A DNA stretch of 64,000 nucleotides, taken from positions 558,001-622,000 of the forward strand of contig NZ_JMJJ01000004.1 in assembly GCF_000710035.2 (NCBI RefSeq), in the 5' to 3' direction. The notes under the pieces were generated by a model, which was not told the origin of the DNA, ran no database searches, and saw nothing but the letters and a program-made list of their open reading frames with translations. Positions 40,473 through 49,681 of the stretch are shown here, in pieces. Each line of letters begins with the position of its first letter. Position 1 is the first letter of the stretch. This DNA is from Pantoea ananatis LMG 2665. GTDB taxonomy: Bacteria > Pseudomonadota > Gammaproteobacteria > Enterobacterales > Enterobacteriaceae. The translations under genes were made by a program, and so were the position numbers.

Positions 40473-40512
40473 ACAGGCCAGCACAGTGTGCTGGCCTGTT
40501 TCGTTTTGTTTT
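40473..40512 (+). terminator. Terminator of the tRNA-Ser transcript
   Basis: Perfect 12-bp stem ACAGGCCAGCAC / GTGCTGGCCTGT with AGT loop, followed by TTCGTTTTGTTTT. It begins seven bases after the second tRNA. Confidence 0.9.
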
Positions 40513-40729
40513 CTCTTCTCACGCCCGTTTAAAATTCTTCCTGCTTTTCAGCGGACTGCGCGGTTTTGAACGGCATCTGGCATCTCTGCTATAGTCCATT
40601 AATTGTTTTTGCTGTTGCCTGGCGCTTTTCAGGGGCAAGCTGAGTTACACTATTCGCCACGTCGCTCTGATGCGAGCTAATCGGTTGATAGCCAGAGTGT
40701 TTTTTTACTGAATGAATGGAATAGGCACA

Positions 40730-42367
40730 ATGATCAAGAAACTGAGTCTTTGCGCATTGTCGGTACTTGCTGCATTACCGATTGGAACGCTGGCACAGGC
40801 CGCTGACAACGATATGCAGTTACAGCAGGTGTTAATGTTCAGCCGCCATAACCTGCGTGCACCGCTTGCGGATAACGGCAGCGTGCTGGCGCAATCCACC
40901 AAAAAAACCTGGCCGGAGTGGGATGTGCCGGGTGGACAGCTGACCACTAAAGGCGGCGTGCTGGAAGTGTACATGGGTAACTATACCCGTCAGTGGCTTG
41001 CTCAGCAGGGGCTGGTAAAAAATGGCGTTTGTCCGGACAGCAACAGCGTCTTTGTCTACGCCAACAGCCTGCAGCGTACCGTGGCAACGGCTCAGTTCTT
41101 CGTAAATGGTGCCTTCCCGGGCTGTGACATTGCTGTGACTCACCAGGATGAAATGGGCAGCATGGATCCGGTATTTAATCCGGTTATTACAGACGGGAAC
41201 GAAGAATTCATCAAGAAAGCGCTGGCCGGAATGACCGCTGCCAACGAAAAGCTGTCACTGAAACCCGCTTTTCAGCGGCTCGAGAAGATTGTTGACTACA
41301 AATCCTCTCCTGCCTGTAATAACAAAAAGCAGTGCGATTTGAGCAATGGCCAGAACACCTTTATCGTTGAAAACGGTAAAGAACCCGGCGTGAACGGGCC
41401 ACTAAAAGTGGGCAATTCGCTAATGGATGCCTTTACGCTGCAATATTATGAAGGCTTCCCGCTGGATCAGGTCGCCTGGGGACAAATCAAAACCCCTGAA
41501 CAGTGGCAGGCACTATCCGCCATTAAAAATGGCTATCAGGACACGCTGTTTACCACGCCTGAGGTTGCACGCGATGTTGCCGCGCCACTTGTGGACTACA
41601 TTCGCAGCCAGCTGATCGATCAGGAAAAGTCAGACTCACCTAAAGTTACGCTGATGGTCGGGCATGACTCCAACATTGCGTCACTGCTGAGTGCGTTACA
41701 GGTTAAGCCTTATGACTTACCTGAGACCTACGAAAAAACGCCAATCGGCGGTCAGGTGGTGTTTGAACGCTGGCACGATGCGAAAAACAATAAAGATCTG
41801 CTTAAAATCGAATACGTTTATCAGACCGCCGATCAACTGCGCGATGCAGAGGTTCTGAGCCTTAAGAAGCCGCCTAAGCGCGTTACGCTTCAACTGGCGG
41901 GTTGCCCGACAGACGCTAACGGATACTGCAGCTGGGATCAGTTTGCCCAGGTGCTGAACAGCGCACTACAGGGTACGGCGCTGCAACCTGCTGCGGAAGC
42001 CCAGCCGGCACAGCCTGCGACTGCGGCGAAACCTGAGGACGCGAAAGCGGCCACGGCGGGCGATGCGGCGCAAAAGGCGGATGCTGATAAGGCGGCCGCC
42101 GACAAAGCCGCCGCGCAGAAAGCGGCTGATGAGAAGGCCAAAGCGGATAAAGCGGTTGAAGAAAAGGCTAATGCTGACAAGGCGGCTGCGCAGAAAGCCG
42201 CAGACGAAAAGGCCAAAGCAGATAAGGCTGCCGCGCAAAAAGCGGCTGATGAGAAGGCTAAGGCCGACAGCAGTGCGGCCCCGGCTGGCAGCAGCAATGC
42301 GCCTGGCAGTAATGCGCAGACCAAAGCTGAAACCGGTGAGGCGAAGCAACCCGCTACCGCCAACTGA
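40730..42367 (+). CDS. agp: Periplasmic glucose-1-phosphatase with long Ala/Lys-rich tail
   Basis: Histidine acid phosphatase that releases phosphate from glucose-1-phosphate in the periplasm. From [20 protein letters not shown] it has 545 residues; E. coli Agp has 413. Signal peptide ends near AQA/ADNDM; catalytic [11 protein letters not shown] and the HD motif in [12 protein letters not shown] are intact. After residue about 420 an extra 120-residue tail begins: a Pro/Ala stretch, then three copies of [19 protein letters not shown] repeats, ending in a Ser/Gly-Asn segment. The tail resembles the helical TolA domain II and is alien to the enzyme family. The start is set by the signal peptide; an ATG six codons upstream is less likely. 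Confidence 0.93.
   Translation: MIKKLSLCALSVLAALPIGTLAQAADNDMQLQQVLMFSRHNLRAPLADNGSVLAQSTKKTWPEWDVPGGQLTTKGGVLEVYMGNYTRQWLAQQGLVKNGVCPDSNSVFVYANSLQRTVATAQFFVNGAFPGCDIAVTHQDEMGSMDPVFNPVITDGNEEFIKKALAGMTAANEKLSLKPAFQRLEKIVDYKSSPACNNKKQCDLSNGQNTFIVENGKEPGVNGPLKVGNSLMDAFTLQYYEGFPLDQVAWGQIKTPEQWQALSAIKNGYQDTLFTTPEVARDVAAPLVDYIRSQLIDQEKSDSPKVTLMVGHDSNIASLLSALQVKPYDLPETYEKTPIGGQVVFERWHDAKNNKDLLKIEYVYQTADQLRDAEVLSLKKPPKRVTLQLAGCPTDANGYCSWDQFAQVLNSALQGTALQPAAEAQPAQPATAAKPEDAKAATAGDAAQKADADKAAADKAAAQKAADEKAKADKAVEEKANADKAAAQKAADEKAKADKAAAQKAADEKAKADSSAAPAGSSNAPGSNAQTKAETGEAKQPATAN
42090..42275 (+). repeat. Tandem coding repeats in the agp 3' end
   Basis: The DNA encodes repeated 15-residue units of the type [15 protein letters not shown], three full copies and degenerate partial ones. 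Codon choice differs between copies (for example GCGCAGAAAGC versus GCGCAAAAAGC), so the array is not a fresh duplication. Recombination between units could change tail length. Confidence 0.75.
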
Positions 42368-42388
42368 TCCTGCACAGTACCTGAAAAG

Positions 42389-42417
42389 AAAAAACCCCGT
42401 CGAGACGGGGTTTTTTT
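42389..42417. terminator. Bidirectional terminator between agp and the aldehyde dehydrogenase
   Basis: A-run, stem ACCCCGTC / GACGGGGT, T-run, in the 60-base gap between the convergent genes. Confidence 0.92.
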
Positions 42418-42427
42418 ATTGCCGGAA

Positions 42428-43810
42428 TCAACCGGCCTGGCCTGCAACGACCACCAGCTTCTGGTTAGCAAACTCTTTAATGCCGAGATCGGACAGTTCA
42501 CGTCCATAGCCCGAACGTTTAACGCCGCCAAACGGCAGCTCAGCCGAGGTATCGCTTTGCGAGTTAATAAAGACCATGCCGGTTTCGATCGCCGATGCCA
42601 GCTTGCGGCCACGCGCAATGTCCTGTGTCCACACCGAACCGCCTAGCCCATAGTGCGAATCATTGGCCAGCGCCACCGCTTCTGCGTCGTTAGCCACCAC
42701 GTACATTTGCGCGACGGGGCCAAAGAACTCCTCAAAGTAAGCAGGATTGTCGCGCGTGATGTGGGTCAGGACCGTGGGCTGATAGAAGCAGCCCACGCCT
42801 GCCACGGCTTTACCGCCGGTGATCAGACGGGCACCTTTCGCCACTGCCTCATCAACCTGTTTTACCAGACGATCGCGTGCGTCGGCGGAGGAAAGGGGAC
42901 CGAGCGTGGTTTTTTCATCCAGCGGATCGCCCAACGTTGCGGCATTCATTGCCGCGCTGAACTTATCGATAAAGGTATCCGCAATTTTCTCATTCAGGAT
43001 AAAGCGCTTAGCGGCCGTACAAACCTGACCGCAGTTGCTCAGACGCGCCTGCACGCCCTGGCGTACGGCTTCATCCAGGTCGGCGTCCTCAGTTACCACG
43101 AAGACATCGTTGCCGCCCAGTTCCAGCGTCGATTTTTTCAGATGCTTACCAGCCTGTTCTGCGACAGCACTTCCGGCACGTTCGGATCCGGTCAGTGCTA
43201 CGCCCTGAACACGATCGTCGGCAATCAGTTCCGCCACCTGATCGGTAGAAATGAACAGGTTAGTCCAGGCCCCTTCGGGTGCGCCGGCTTCTCTGACCAA
43301 CTTCTCGAATACGTCAGCACAATGCGGGACAATGTTGGCATGCTTGGCCAGTACAGGGTTTCCCAGCGCCAGGTTGGGTGCCAGCACGCGCATTAGCTGA
43401 TAATACGGGAAGTTCCAGGGCTCAACCGCCACCAGCACACCGATAGGATGATATTCAACCCAGGCTTCGCCCAGTTCACTGTCATAAGGTTGTGGCTTAA
43501 GAATGCGCTCCGCATGCTCGGCATAGTACCGCGCAATCTGGGAACAGATCTGCACTTCACCGCGGCTTTGGCCTATTAGCTTGCCCATTTCTTTACTGGC
43601 AATGGCAGCCAGTTCTTCCGCACGGTCATCAATCAGATCAGCCAGTTTTTTCAGCACCTGGAGGCGTGGCTGGATGTCGCCTTTACTCCAGTCTGAATGA
43701 TAGAGGCGGTCGGCCGTTTCCAGCGCATGACTTACCGCCGCGCTGTCGTGGGAAGGCCAGCTTTTCATTAACTGGTTGTTTGCAGGGTTGATGCTTTGAT
43801 AGGAAGACAT
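42428..43810 (-). CDS. NAD(P)-dependent aldehyde dehydrogenase, succinate-semialdehyde type
   Basis: Oxidises an aldehyde, probably succinate semialdehyde, to the acid. From MSSYQSINPANNQLMKSWPS it has 460 residues, close to E. coli Sad (462). Catalytic features: cofactor-site PWNFPYYQLMR, Glu in LELGGNDVFVV, Cys in SNCGQVCTAAKRF, and the C-terminal ELPFGGVKRSGYGREL. An upstream in-frame ATG at 43861 lies inside a terminator and is unlikely. It is inserted between agp and yccJ relative to E. coli; a terminator stands between yccJ and this gene. Substrate is inferred from similarity. Confidence 0.88.
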   Translation of the reverse strand: MSSYQSINPANNQLMKSWPSHDSAAVSHALETADRLYHSDWSKGDIQPRLQVLKKLADLIDDRAEELAAIASKEMGKLIGQSRGEVQICSQIARYYAEHAERILKPQPYDSELGEAWVEYHPIGVLVAVEPWNFPYYQLMRVLAPNLALGNPVLAKHANIVPHCADVFEKLVREAGAPEGAWTNLFISTDQVAELIADDRVQGVALTGSERAGSAVAEQAGKHLKKSTLELGGNDVFVVTEDADLDEAVRQGVQARLSNCGQVCTAAKRFILNEKIADTFIDKFSAAMNAATLGDPLDEKTTLGPLSSADARDRLVKQVDEAVAKGARLITGGKAVAGVGCFYQPTVLTHITRDNPAYFEEFFGPVAQMYVVANDAEAVALANDSHYGLGGSVWTQDIARGRKLASAIETGMVFINSQSDTSAELPFGGVKRSGYGRELSDLGIKEFANQKLVVVAGQAG

Positions 43811-43832
43811 AGAGTGCTCCTTGGTCAGCGAT

Positions 43833-43864
43833 AAAAAAAGCATGGCGGGATAGCCCGCCATGCT
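43833..43864 (-). terminator. Strong terminator directly after yccJ
   Basis: On the minus strand AGCATGGCGGG-CTAT-CCCGCCATGC then TTTTTTT. The stem is 10-11 bp without mismatch. It begins two bases after the yccJ stop and ends only 23 bases before the aldehyde dehydrogenase start. Confidence 0.92.
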
Positions 43865-43865
43865 G

Positions 43866-44096
43866 CTAAACGTTCTTTCGTTCTACCGTTTTGTCGTCCC
43901 AGGTAAGGACATCCTGGTTGGTTTTTTCAAATGCACGGATTAATACGTCGTCACTGCCCTGTTGCCGCCAGATTTCTTCAGCAAGGCGTTCGTCATAATT
44001 GGCGACTTCGAAAATGGCCTCGGCAATTTCAGGTGAGGTGTGACGTAAGCTGGCCCATTCGCCAACATGGTGGGCTTTTGCCTGACTATTCGACAT
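43866..44096 (-). CDS. yccJ: Small conserved protein YccJ
   Basis: Acidic 76-residue protein of unknown function (E. coli 75). [20 protein letters not shown] then [18 protein letters not shown], with the conserved end ERKNV. It follows wrbA by 20 bases and is probably cotranscribed; in E. coli wrbA-yccJ is RpoS-linked, which is inferred here. Confidence 0.95.
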   Translation of the reverse strand: MSNSQAKAHHVGEWASLRHTSPEIAEAIFEVANYDERLAEEIWRQQGSDDVLIRAFEKTNQDVLTWDDKTVERKNV

Positions 44097-44116
44097 AACG
44101 ATCTCCTTCCGGGCGT

Positions 44117-44716
44117 TTAATCCTTAAGTTTTGCTGCCAGTCCGGCAACGTGTTCACCCTGAAAACGGGCGATGATCAATTCTTCTTCCGTAGGCTGACG
44201 TGAGCCATCTCCTCCTGCCAGCGTGGTTGCGCCATAAGGCGTGCCGCCCCGCACCTGAGAAATGTCAAACATCTCTTTCGTGCCGTAGCCGATCGGAACG
44301 ATAACCATGCCGTGATGGGCGAGGGTGGTCCAGACGGAGGTAATGGTTTGCTCCTGGCCGCCGCCTGTACCCGTTGAGGCAAAGACGCTGGCGATTTTGC
44401 CGTACAGCGCGCCGGATGCCCACAGGCCGCCTGTGCGGTCCCAAAACGTACGCATCTGACCGGACATATTACCGAAACGGGTAGGTGTGCCGACAATAAT
44501 GGCATCGTATTGCGGCAATATCTCAGGCGTGGCTTCAGGCGCGGACTGTTGCGTTTTACCGCCAACGTCTGCAAAGCGGTCAGCGTCCATAGTCTCAGGA
44601 ATGCGCATCACGTCTACCTGCGCACCCGGTACCTTGCGGGCGCCCTCTGCCACGGCGTTAGCCATGGTTTCAACATGTCCATACATTGAATAGTACAGCA
44701 CCAGAATCTTGGCCAT
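44117..44716 (-). CDS. wrbA: NAD(P)H:quinone oxidoreductase WrbA
   Basis: Flavodoxin-like tetrameric quinone reductase that makes two-electron quinone reductions under oxidative stress. It has 199 residues (E. coli 198). FMN phosphate loop [31 protein letters not shown] and [20 protein letters not shown] are intact, and the C-terminal [20 protein letters not shown] is typical. Transcribed toward yccJ. Confidence 0.97.
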   Translation of the reverse strand: MAKILVLYYSMYGHVETMANAVAEGARKVPGAQVDVMRIPETMDADRFADVGGKTQQSAPEATPEILPQYDAIIVGTPTRFGNMSGQMRTFWDRTGGLWASGALYGKIASVFASTGTGGGQEQTITSVWTTLAHHGMVIVPIGYGTKEMFDISQVRGGTPYGATTLAGGDGSRQPTEEELIIARFQGEHVAGLAAKLKD

Positions 44717-45222
44717 TGGTCTCTCCGGGGGTTATTCAACACACCCAAAAGTATAGAAGAGCTTTGAACAACTGCTGGCACGCACTCGGCCTAACGGCTT
44801 AAAAAACGCTGAGAATGGGGTTTTGTTGGGGTTAATATTCTAATTCCAGGGCGATTCTTAGCGTTTACTCTGTTTCTAAATGTAAATTTCTGCCTGAAAG
44901 CCCTGAAAGCCCTGAAAGCCTGAAAGTTATTTAATTCGGGGGGTTGCAACATGTCGTCGCGCATCCTTCCTGGAATATGACTCATCAAAGCCTGTCCGTT
45001 TACAAAGGCGGCTCAATGAAAGATGCTACGGCGTGCAACGGAAGCGGTAAGACATGATGCCGCGCCTGACCGGATTCATCTCGTGCGGAAAGGTAAAGTG
45101 GCCCATTACCGATGGCGGCAGCGCGTTTTATTCGTCTTCAGGGTCAGCGCGTCGGCGAGTGACATTGCATTACCCGGCATCGCCGATCACAATAGCGCCT
45201 GAATCAATCAGGCAGGTGAACT
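44717..45222. other. Gap between wrbA and the EamA permease gene
   Basis: It holds the wrbA promoter on the left and a leader for the permease on the right. A short tandem repeat lies at 44893-44926. A 59-codon open frame (45023-45202) shows no recognisable features. Nothing else was identified. Confidence 0.5.
44893..44926. repeat. Short tandem repeat CCTGAAAGC
   Basis: Three 9-base units CCTGAAAGC in a row followed by a fourth partial unit (CCTGAAAG) shifted by one base. Non-coding. Probably slippage-derived. Confidence 0.85.
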
Positions 45223-46137
45223 ATGTCGACTACGACGCGCAGACTGACCGTGCGTATAACGCGTCAGGAATGGGTACTTATTTTCATTACGATGATCTGG
45301 GGCGGGACGTTTTTAGTGGTACATCGGGCGATGCAGCACTCAGGCCCGTTTTTCTTTGTTGGGTTGCGGTTTGCCACTGCGGCCATCCTGCTGGCGCTCT
45401 TTTTTCGCCGTTACCTTGCCGCAATCAGCTGGACTGAAATAAAAGCGGGAACGCTTATCGGCCTGACCATTGCCGCGGGTTACGGTCTGCAGACATGGGG
45501 AATGCAGACCATCTCCAGCAGCCAGTCGGCCTTTCTGACCGCCTTATACGTTCCGGTTGTGCCGCTTTTACAATGGCTGTTCCTGCGGCGTCCACCTCCG
45601 TTAATGGCATGGCTGGGTATCTTACTGGCGTTTTGCGGCTTAATACTGGTTGCGGGGCCGCAGGACGGAAGGGTGGTGCTCAATCAGGGTGAGATTGCCA
45701 CGCTTATCAGTACCCTGGCGATTGCGGGCGAAATTATTCTTATCAGCCGCTTTGCCGGTCATGTTGATGTTCGTCGTGTGACCTTTATACAGCTTACCGT
45801 CGCTTCACTCTGTGCCTTCTGCTTTATGCTTCCCAACGGGGAAACGTTGCCTGCCCTGTCGACGCCGTTATTGCTCAGCGCATTAGGTCTGGGTGCCGCC
45901 AGTGCGCTTATCCAGGTGACGATGAACTGGGCACAACGCAGCGTGTCGCCCACGCGGGCAACGGTTATTTACGCCGGAGAGCCGGTATGGGCGGGCGTGG
46001 TCGGGCGCATCGCCGGCGAACGTTTGCCGGCAGCCGCGATACTTGGTGGCGCTTTTATCGTCTGCGGCGTGATTATCAGTGAACTGCGTCTGAAGCGCCG
46101 CAAAGCGATACCCTCAGCCTCTTCGCGGGACGAATGA
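45223..46137 (+). CDS. EamA/DMT-superfamily permease
   Basis: Inner-membrane transporter of the drug/metabolite superfamily, 304 residues with ten hydrophobic helices in two EamA repeats: EWVLIFITMIWGGTFLVVHR, and GEIATLISTLAIAGEIILIS. The motif near the end of repeat two, RATVIYAGEPVWAGVVGRIA, is characteristic. CAGGTGAACT precedes the ATG. It takes the place of the divergent rut operon next to rutR; whether RutR controls it is unknown. Substrate cannot be predicted. Confidence 0.9.
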   Translation: MSTTTRRLTVRITRQEWVLIFITMIWGGTFLVVHRAMQHSGPFFFVGLRFATAAILLALFFRRYLAAISWTEIKAGTLIGLTIAAGYGLQTWGMQTISSSQSAFLTALYVPVVPLLQWLFLRRPPPLMAWLGILLAFCGLILVAGPQDGRVVLNQGEIATLISTLAIAGEIILISRFAGHVDVRRVTFIQLTVASLCAFCFMLPNGETLPALSTPLLLSALGLGAASALIQVTMNWAQRSVSPTRATVIYAGEPVWAGVVGRIAGERLPAAAILGGAFIVCGVIISELRLKRRKAIPSASSRDE

Positions 46138-46306
46138 AGGTCGAAAGGATGACGCGAAGGCGCGAGTCGGTTATTGCGCCTGTTCTGAGAGAGATGTTGT
46201 CGTTGTGCGTGTTACTGACATTACCGCAGCGTTTAAACCTTCACTGTTATCACGTGGCAAATTCATGAGCTTGCTGTGATACACAGTGTCAGGCGAGGGG
46301 AACCCT

Positions 46307-46942
46307 ATGAAAAAGGAACAATCAGTGCCCACGCGCCGCTCAGTGGCCGTCGCTGCCAAACGGGCTGCTATTCTGGAGGCCGCGCTGAGCTTTTTTTCCC
46401 AGTTTGGCATCCACGGTACGCGGCTGGAAAAAGTCGCTGACCGCGCCGGTGTCTCTAAAACGAATTTGCTGTACTACTATCCTTCCAAAGAAGCGCTCTA
46501 TATTGCTGTGTTGAAAGAGATCCTGGATGTCTGGCTGGCGCCCCTGCGTGCACTGAGCCACGATCAGGATCCTTTGAGAGCCATTCGGCACTATATCCGC
46601 CTAAAACTTGAAGTCTCGCGGGACCATCCGCAGGCATCAAGGCTGTTTTGCCTGGAAATGCTCCAGGGGGCGCCCCTGTTGAAAGGTGAACTGGCGGGGG
46701 ATTTAAAACAACTTATGGATGATAAAACAGCGATTATACAGCGCTGGATAGCCGAAGGACGGCTGGCGGGTATTCAGCCCCAACACCTGATTTTTATGCT
46801 CTGGGCAACCACGCAGCACTACGCCGATTTTGCCAGTCAGGTTGAAGCCATTACGGGAAACAGGCTCACTAATCCGCTGTTTTTTGAAGAAACGGTAGAG
46901 AACGTTCAGCGCATTATTATTGAAGGTATTCGGGTGCGTTAA
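46307..46942 (+). CDS. rutR: TetR-family pyrimidine regulator RutR
   Basis: Uracil/thymine-responsive repressor of pyrimidine degradation in E. coli. From MKKEQSVPTRRSVAVAAKRA it has 211 residues (E. coli 212). Helix-turn-helix segment GIHGTRLEKVADRAGVSKTN and LLYYYPSKEALYIAVL; ligand-domain RLFCLEMLQGAPLL and WATTQHYADFASQVEAITG match RutR closely. A start seven codons upstream is less conserved. No rutABCDEFG genes are adjacent, unlike E. coli. Confidence 0.93.
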   Translation: MKKEQSVPTRRSVAVAAKRAAILEAALSFFSQFGIHGTRLEKVADRAGVSKTNLLYYYPSKEALYIAVLKEILDVWLAPLRALSHDQDPLRAIRHYIRLKLEVSRDHPQASRLFCLEMLQGAPLLKGELAGDLKQLMDDKTAIIQRWIAEGRLAGIQPQHLIFMLWATTQHYADFASQVEAITGNRLTNPLFFEETVENVQRIIIEGIRVR

Positions 46943-46989
46943 AAGAACAAGGCCATACTGAATACAGGAATAAACACTGGAGCGGGCTG

Positions 46990-47964
46990 ATGGATTCTGT
47001 TTCACAATGCGTACTGGGCGCGTCAGTAACCCTGGCGGTGATGGGCCGCCGTGTTCCGGCCTGGCAGGCCGCCATTATCGGCGCGGCCTGTGGAACGTTG
47101 CCGGATCTTGATGTCTTTCTCGATCACGGTGATGCTATCCGCAATATGACGCTGCACCGAACCGAAAGCCATGCGCTGCTTTATCTGACGCTGCTTTCCC
47201 CCTTAGTGGCCTGGCTGGTTGCACGGCTTTGTCGTGCCGGGCCAGCATGGACGGCCTGGTGGCCCGCCATCTGGCTGGCGCTGATCACCCATCCTCTTCT
47301 CGATCTGATGACGGTATATGGCACGCAACTGGGATTACCGCTTACCGATCATCCTTACGCGATCGGCAGCATATATATTGTCGATCCGCTTTATACCTTA
47401 CCGCTGCTCGTTGGCTTAGCGGTGGCGTTGTGGCGTCGCAGCGATCGGGGATTGCGCTGGAACCGCGCGGGACTGGCATTGAGCTCGGCCTATCTCGTCT
47501 GGAGCGTGCTGATTCAGCAGGTCGCGGACGGGCAGATCAAACAGTCACTTGAACAGCAGGGCATTGCAACAAACAAGGTGCTGGTCACGCCCACGGCGCT
47601 AAATACCCTTGTCTGGCGTAGCGTCATTATCACGCCCGATCGTTATGGGGAAGCTTACTGGTCTTTGCTGTCGCCGCGGCGTCCCGTTACGGTGACCTGG
47701 CGGCCCCGTCATCCTGAATTATTTGCATCATTCAAGGGGAACTGGTTTGCCGAGCGCATTGCGTGGTTCAGCCACGGCTTTTATGCCATGAGTGAGCGCG
47801 ATGGACAGGTCACCATCGCCGATTTGCGTATGGGCGACGATGACCGCTACACCTTCACCTTTGGTTTGGGAACGGCACAGCGTCCGGATGCCCGGCCGCA
47901 GCGCCTCCCGTCCGCCGGGCGCACGTTGAAGCGCACGTTCAGCCATATTGCTGAGCAGTTATAA
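46990..47964 (+). CDS. YdjM-like membrane protein (DUF457 / metal-dependent hydrolase family)
   Basis: Inner-membrane protein of 324 residues. The N-terminal DUF457/YdjM domain has CGTLPDLDVFLDHGD and LHRTESHALLYL, where conserved Asp and His residues suggest a metal site, and TMs around HPLLDLMTVYGTQLG. The C-terminal half is soluble and less conserved. In E. coli the relative YdjM is LexA-regulated, but no clear SOS box was found here. It follows rutR by 47 bases and may share its transcript. Confidence 0.85.
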   Translation: MDSVSQCVLGASVTLAVMGRRVPAWQAAIIGAACGTLPDLDVFLDHGDAIRNMTLHRTESHALLYLTLLSPLVAWLVARLCRAGPAWTAWWPAIWLALITHPLLDLMTVYGTQLGLPLTDHPYAIGSIYIVDPLYTLPLLVGLAVALWRRSDRGLRWNRAGLALSSAYLVWSVLIQQVADGQIKQSLEQQGIATNKVLVTPTALNTLVWRSVIITPDRYGEAYWSLLSPRRPVTVTWRPRHPELFASFKGNWFAERIAWFSHGFYAMSERDGQVTIADLRMGDDDRYTFTFGLGTAQRPDARPQRLPSAGRTLKRTFSHIAEQL

Positions 47965-47994
47965 AAAAAAGCCCGACTTTTGTCGGGCTTTCTT
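47965..47994. terminator. Bidirectional terminator after the YdjM-like gene
   Basis: A-run, stem AAGCCCGAC / GTCGGGCTT with TTTT loop, then TCTT. Serves the YdjM-like gene and the convergent cycA. Confidence 0.9.
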
Positions 47995-48005
47995 CATGCT
48001 GGGGA

Positions 48006-49397
48006 TTAACGGCGCGTGCGTTTACGCAGCTGCCAGCCGATGGCCAGCAGGATAAACCATAATGGCGTCACCATTAATGCCTGACGTGTATCCTCCTGTA
48101 GCGTGAGCAGGACGAGAATAAACACGAAGAAGGCCATACAAACCCAACACATGAATTTACCCAACGGCATTTTAAAGTTAGATGCCGCATGGCGTTCCGG
48201 AAATTTTTTGCGATAGGCCAGATAGCTGCACAGGATGATGGTCCAGACGAACATAAACAGAATGGCCGAAACCGTGGTGACCAGAGTAAAGACGGTCATC
48301 ACATCCGGAATCAGGTAAATCAGCGCTACGCCGCACAGCAAACAGAAGCAGGAGAAGAACAGGCCGGTCGTGGGAACGGCGCGCGCAGATAACCGCCCAA
48401 AAGCCCGACTGGCAACGCCCTGCTGTGATAAGCCATACAGCATGCGACTAGTCGAGAAAATGCCGCTGTTAGCCGATGAGGCGGCAGATGTTAATACCAC
48501 GAAGTTCACGATACTTGCCGCCGCCGGAAGACCAATTAAAACAAACATCTCAACGAACGGACTGCGATCGGCCATCACTTCTGTCCAGGGCGTGACAGAC
48601 ATGATTACCATCAGTGCCAGGACATAAAACATAATGACGCGCAAGGGAATCGCGTTAATGGCGCGCGGTAAGACCTTGTGCGGATCCTGTGTTTCGGCGG
48701 CGGCCGTACCGACCAGCTCAATGCCGACAAAGGCAAACACAGCGATCTGAAACCCGGCAAAAAATCCGCTCAGTCCTTTGGGAAACATACCGCCGTGATC
48801 CCAGATATTACTCAGGGCTGCGGTACCGCCACCGGGAGAAGGATAGTGGAGTGAAACCAACACGATTCCGGTCACAATTAAGGCGACAATCGCCACAATT
48901 TTGATGATGGCGAACCAGAATTCCATCTCACCAAACATCTTCACCGTGGCGATATTCAACGCCAAAAAGACAAAGACGCACAACAGCGCACTCATCCAGA
49001 TGGAGAACCCTGGAAACCAGAGCTGGAAGTAGGCGCTGATAGCCACCACGTCGGCGATACCGGTGACCACCCAACAGAACCAGTATGTCCAACCAGTGAA
49101 GTAGCCCGCCCACGGCCCAAGTAAGTCGGCCGCAAAATCGCTAAAGGATTTGTATTCCAGATTCGACAGCAGCAATTCGCCCATTGCGCGCATGACGAAA
49201 AACAGCATAAAGCCGATGATCATATAGACGAAAATGATGGACGGGCCGGCCAGACTAATGGTTTTTCCCGAGCCCATAAACAGACCCGTTCCGATAGCGC
49301 CGCCGATAGCGATGAGCTGGATATGCCGGTTATGCAGATTACGCCGCAATGTGTCTGAGCCTTGCGGGCTCTGCGTGTGGTGAGAGTGATCAACCAT
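48006..49397 (-). CDS. cycA: D-serine/D-alanine/glycine transporter
   Basis: APC-family proton symporter for D-alanine, D-serine and glycine; 463 residues with twelve predicted helices. Near-identical to CycA over IQLIAIGGAIGTGLFMGSGK, FVGIELVGTAAAETQDPHK and the C-terminal CMAFFVFILVLLTLQEDTRQ. The start MVDHSHHTQSPQGSDTLRRN is set by family alignment; an ATG 24 codons upstream is open. Single gene here; in E. coli cycA lies elsewhere. Confidence 0.94.
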   Translation of the reverse strand: MVDHSHHTQSPQGSDTLRRNLHNRHIQLIAIGGAIGTGLFMGSGKTISLAGPSIIFVYMIIGFMLFFVMRAMGELLLSNLEYKSFSDFAADLLGPWAGYFTGWTYWFCWVVTGIADVVAISAYFQLWFPGFSIWMSALLCVFVFLALNIATVKMFGEMEFWFAIIKIVAIVALIVTGIVLVSLHYPSPGGGTAALSNIWDHGGMFPKGLSGFFAGFQIAVFAFVGIELVGTAAAETQDPHKVLPRAINAIPLRVIMFYVLALMVIMSVTPWTEVMADRSPFVEMFVLIGLPAAASIVNFVVLTSAASSANSGIFSTSRMLYGLSQQGVASRAFGRLSARAVPTTGLFFSCFCLLCGVALIYLIPDVMTVFTLVTTVSAILFMFVWTIILCSYLAYRKKFPERHAASNFKMPLGKFMCWVCMAFFVFILVLLTLQEDTRQALMVTPLWFILLAIGWQLRKRTRR

Positions 49398-49681
49398 GAA
49401 ATTGTCTTTCCTGTCTTGATGTTGTGTCAGCTCTGATGGCTGTTGAGGATGACTGAGTGTCTGAAACAATTGGGCATAAGATAGAGGAAGTAAGGATAAA
49501 AACGGTAATCATTTTTTAACAATATCAGACAACATACTCATCAAAAGAGCATTTTTGCTTCCAGCAGGCGGTTTTTACGTCAGATTAGGTAATATTTCAT
49601 CACCTTGTGTTATCTCCGGGGCAGACAACGCACGGCGCTTCTACACTTCCTCATTATTGGTTGTTTCACATCAGAGGCATT

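Noticed and set aside
40367..40594. A 75-codon plus-strand frame over the second tRNA-Ser.
   Set aside because: It overlaps a certain tRNA gene and its terminator.
42090..42275. Repeat array in agp considered as CRISPR-like.
   Set aside because: Units are adjacent, in frame and coding for Ala/Lys repeats, with no spacers and no cas genes.
24230..45170. GTGACATTG-type sequences considered as matS sites for MatP.
   Set aside because: Each lacks the GTCAC right half; no full GTGACRNYGTCAC was found by eye. A computed search is needed for certainty.
45023..45202. A 59-codon frame with basic composition before the EamA permease.
   Set aside because: Poor ribosome-binding site, no recognisable motif and no neighbour relation. 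It could be a leader peptide but cannot be supported.
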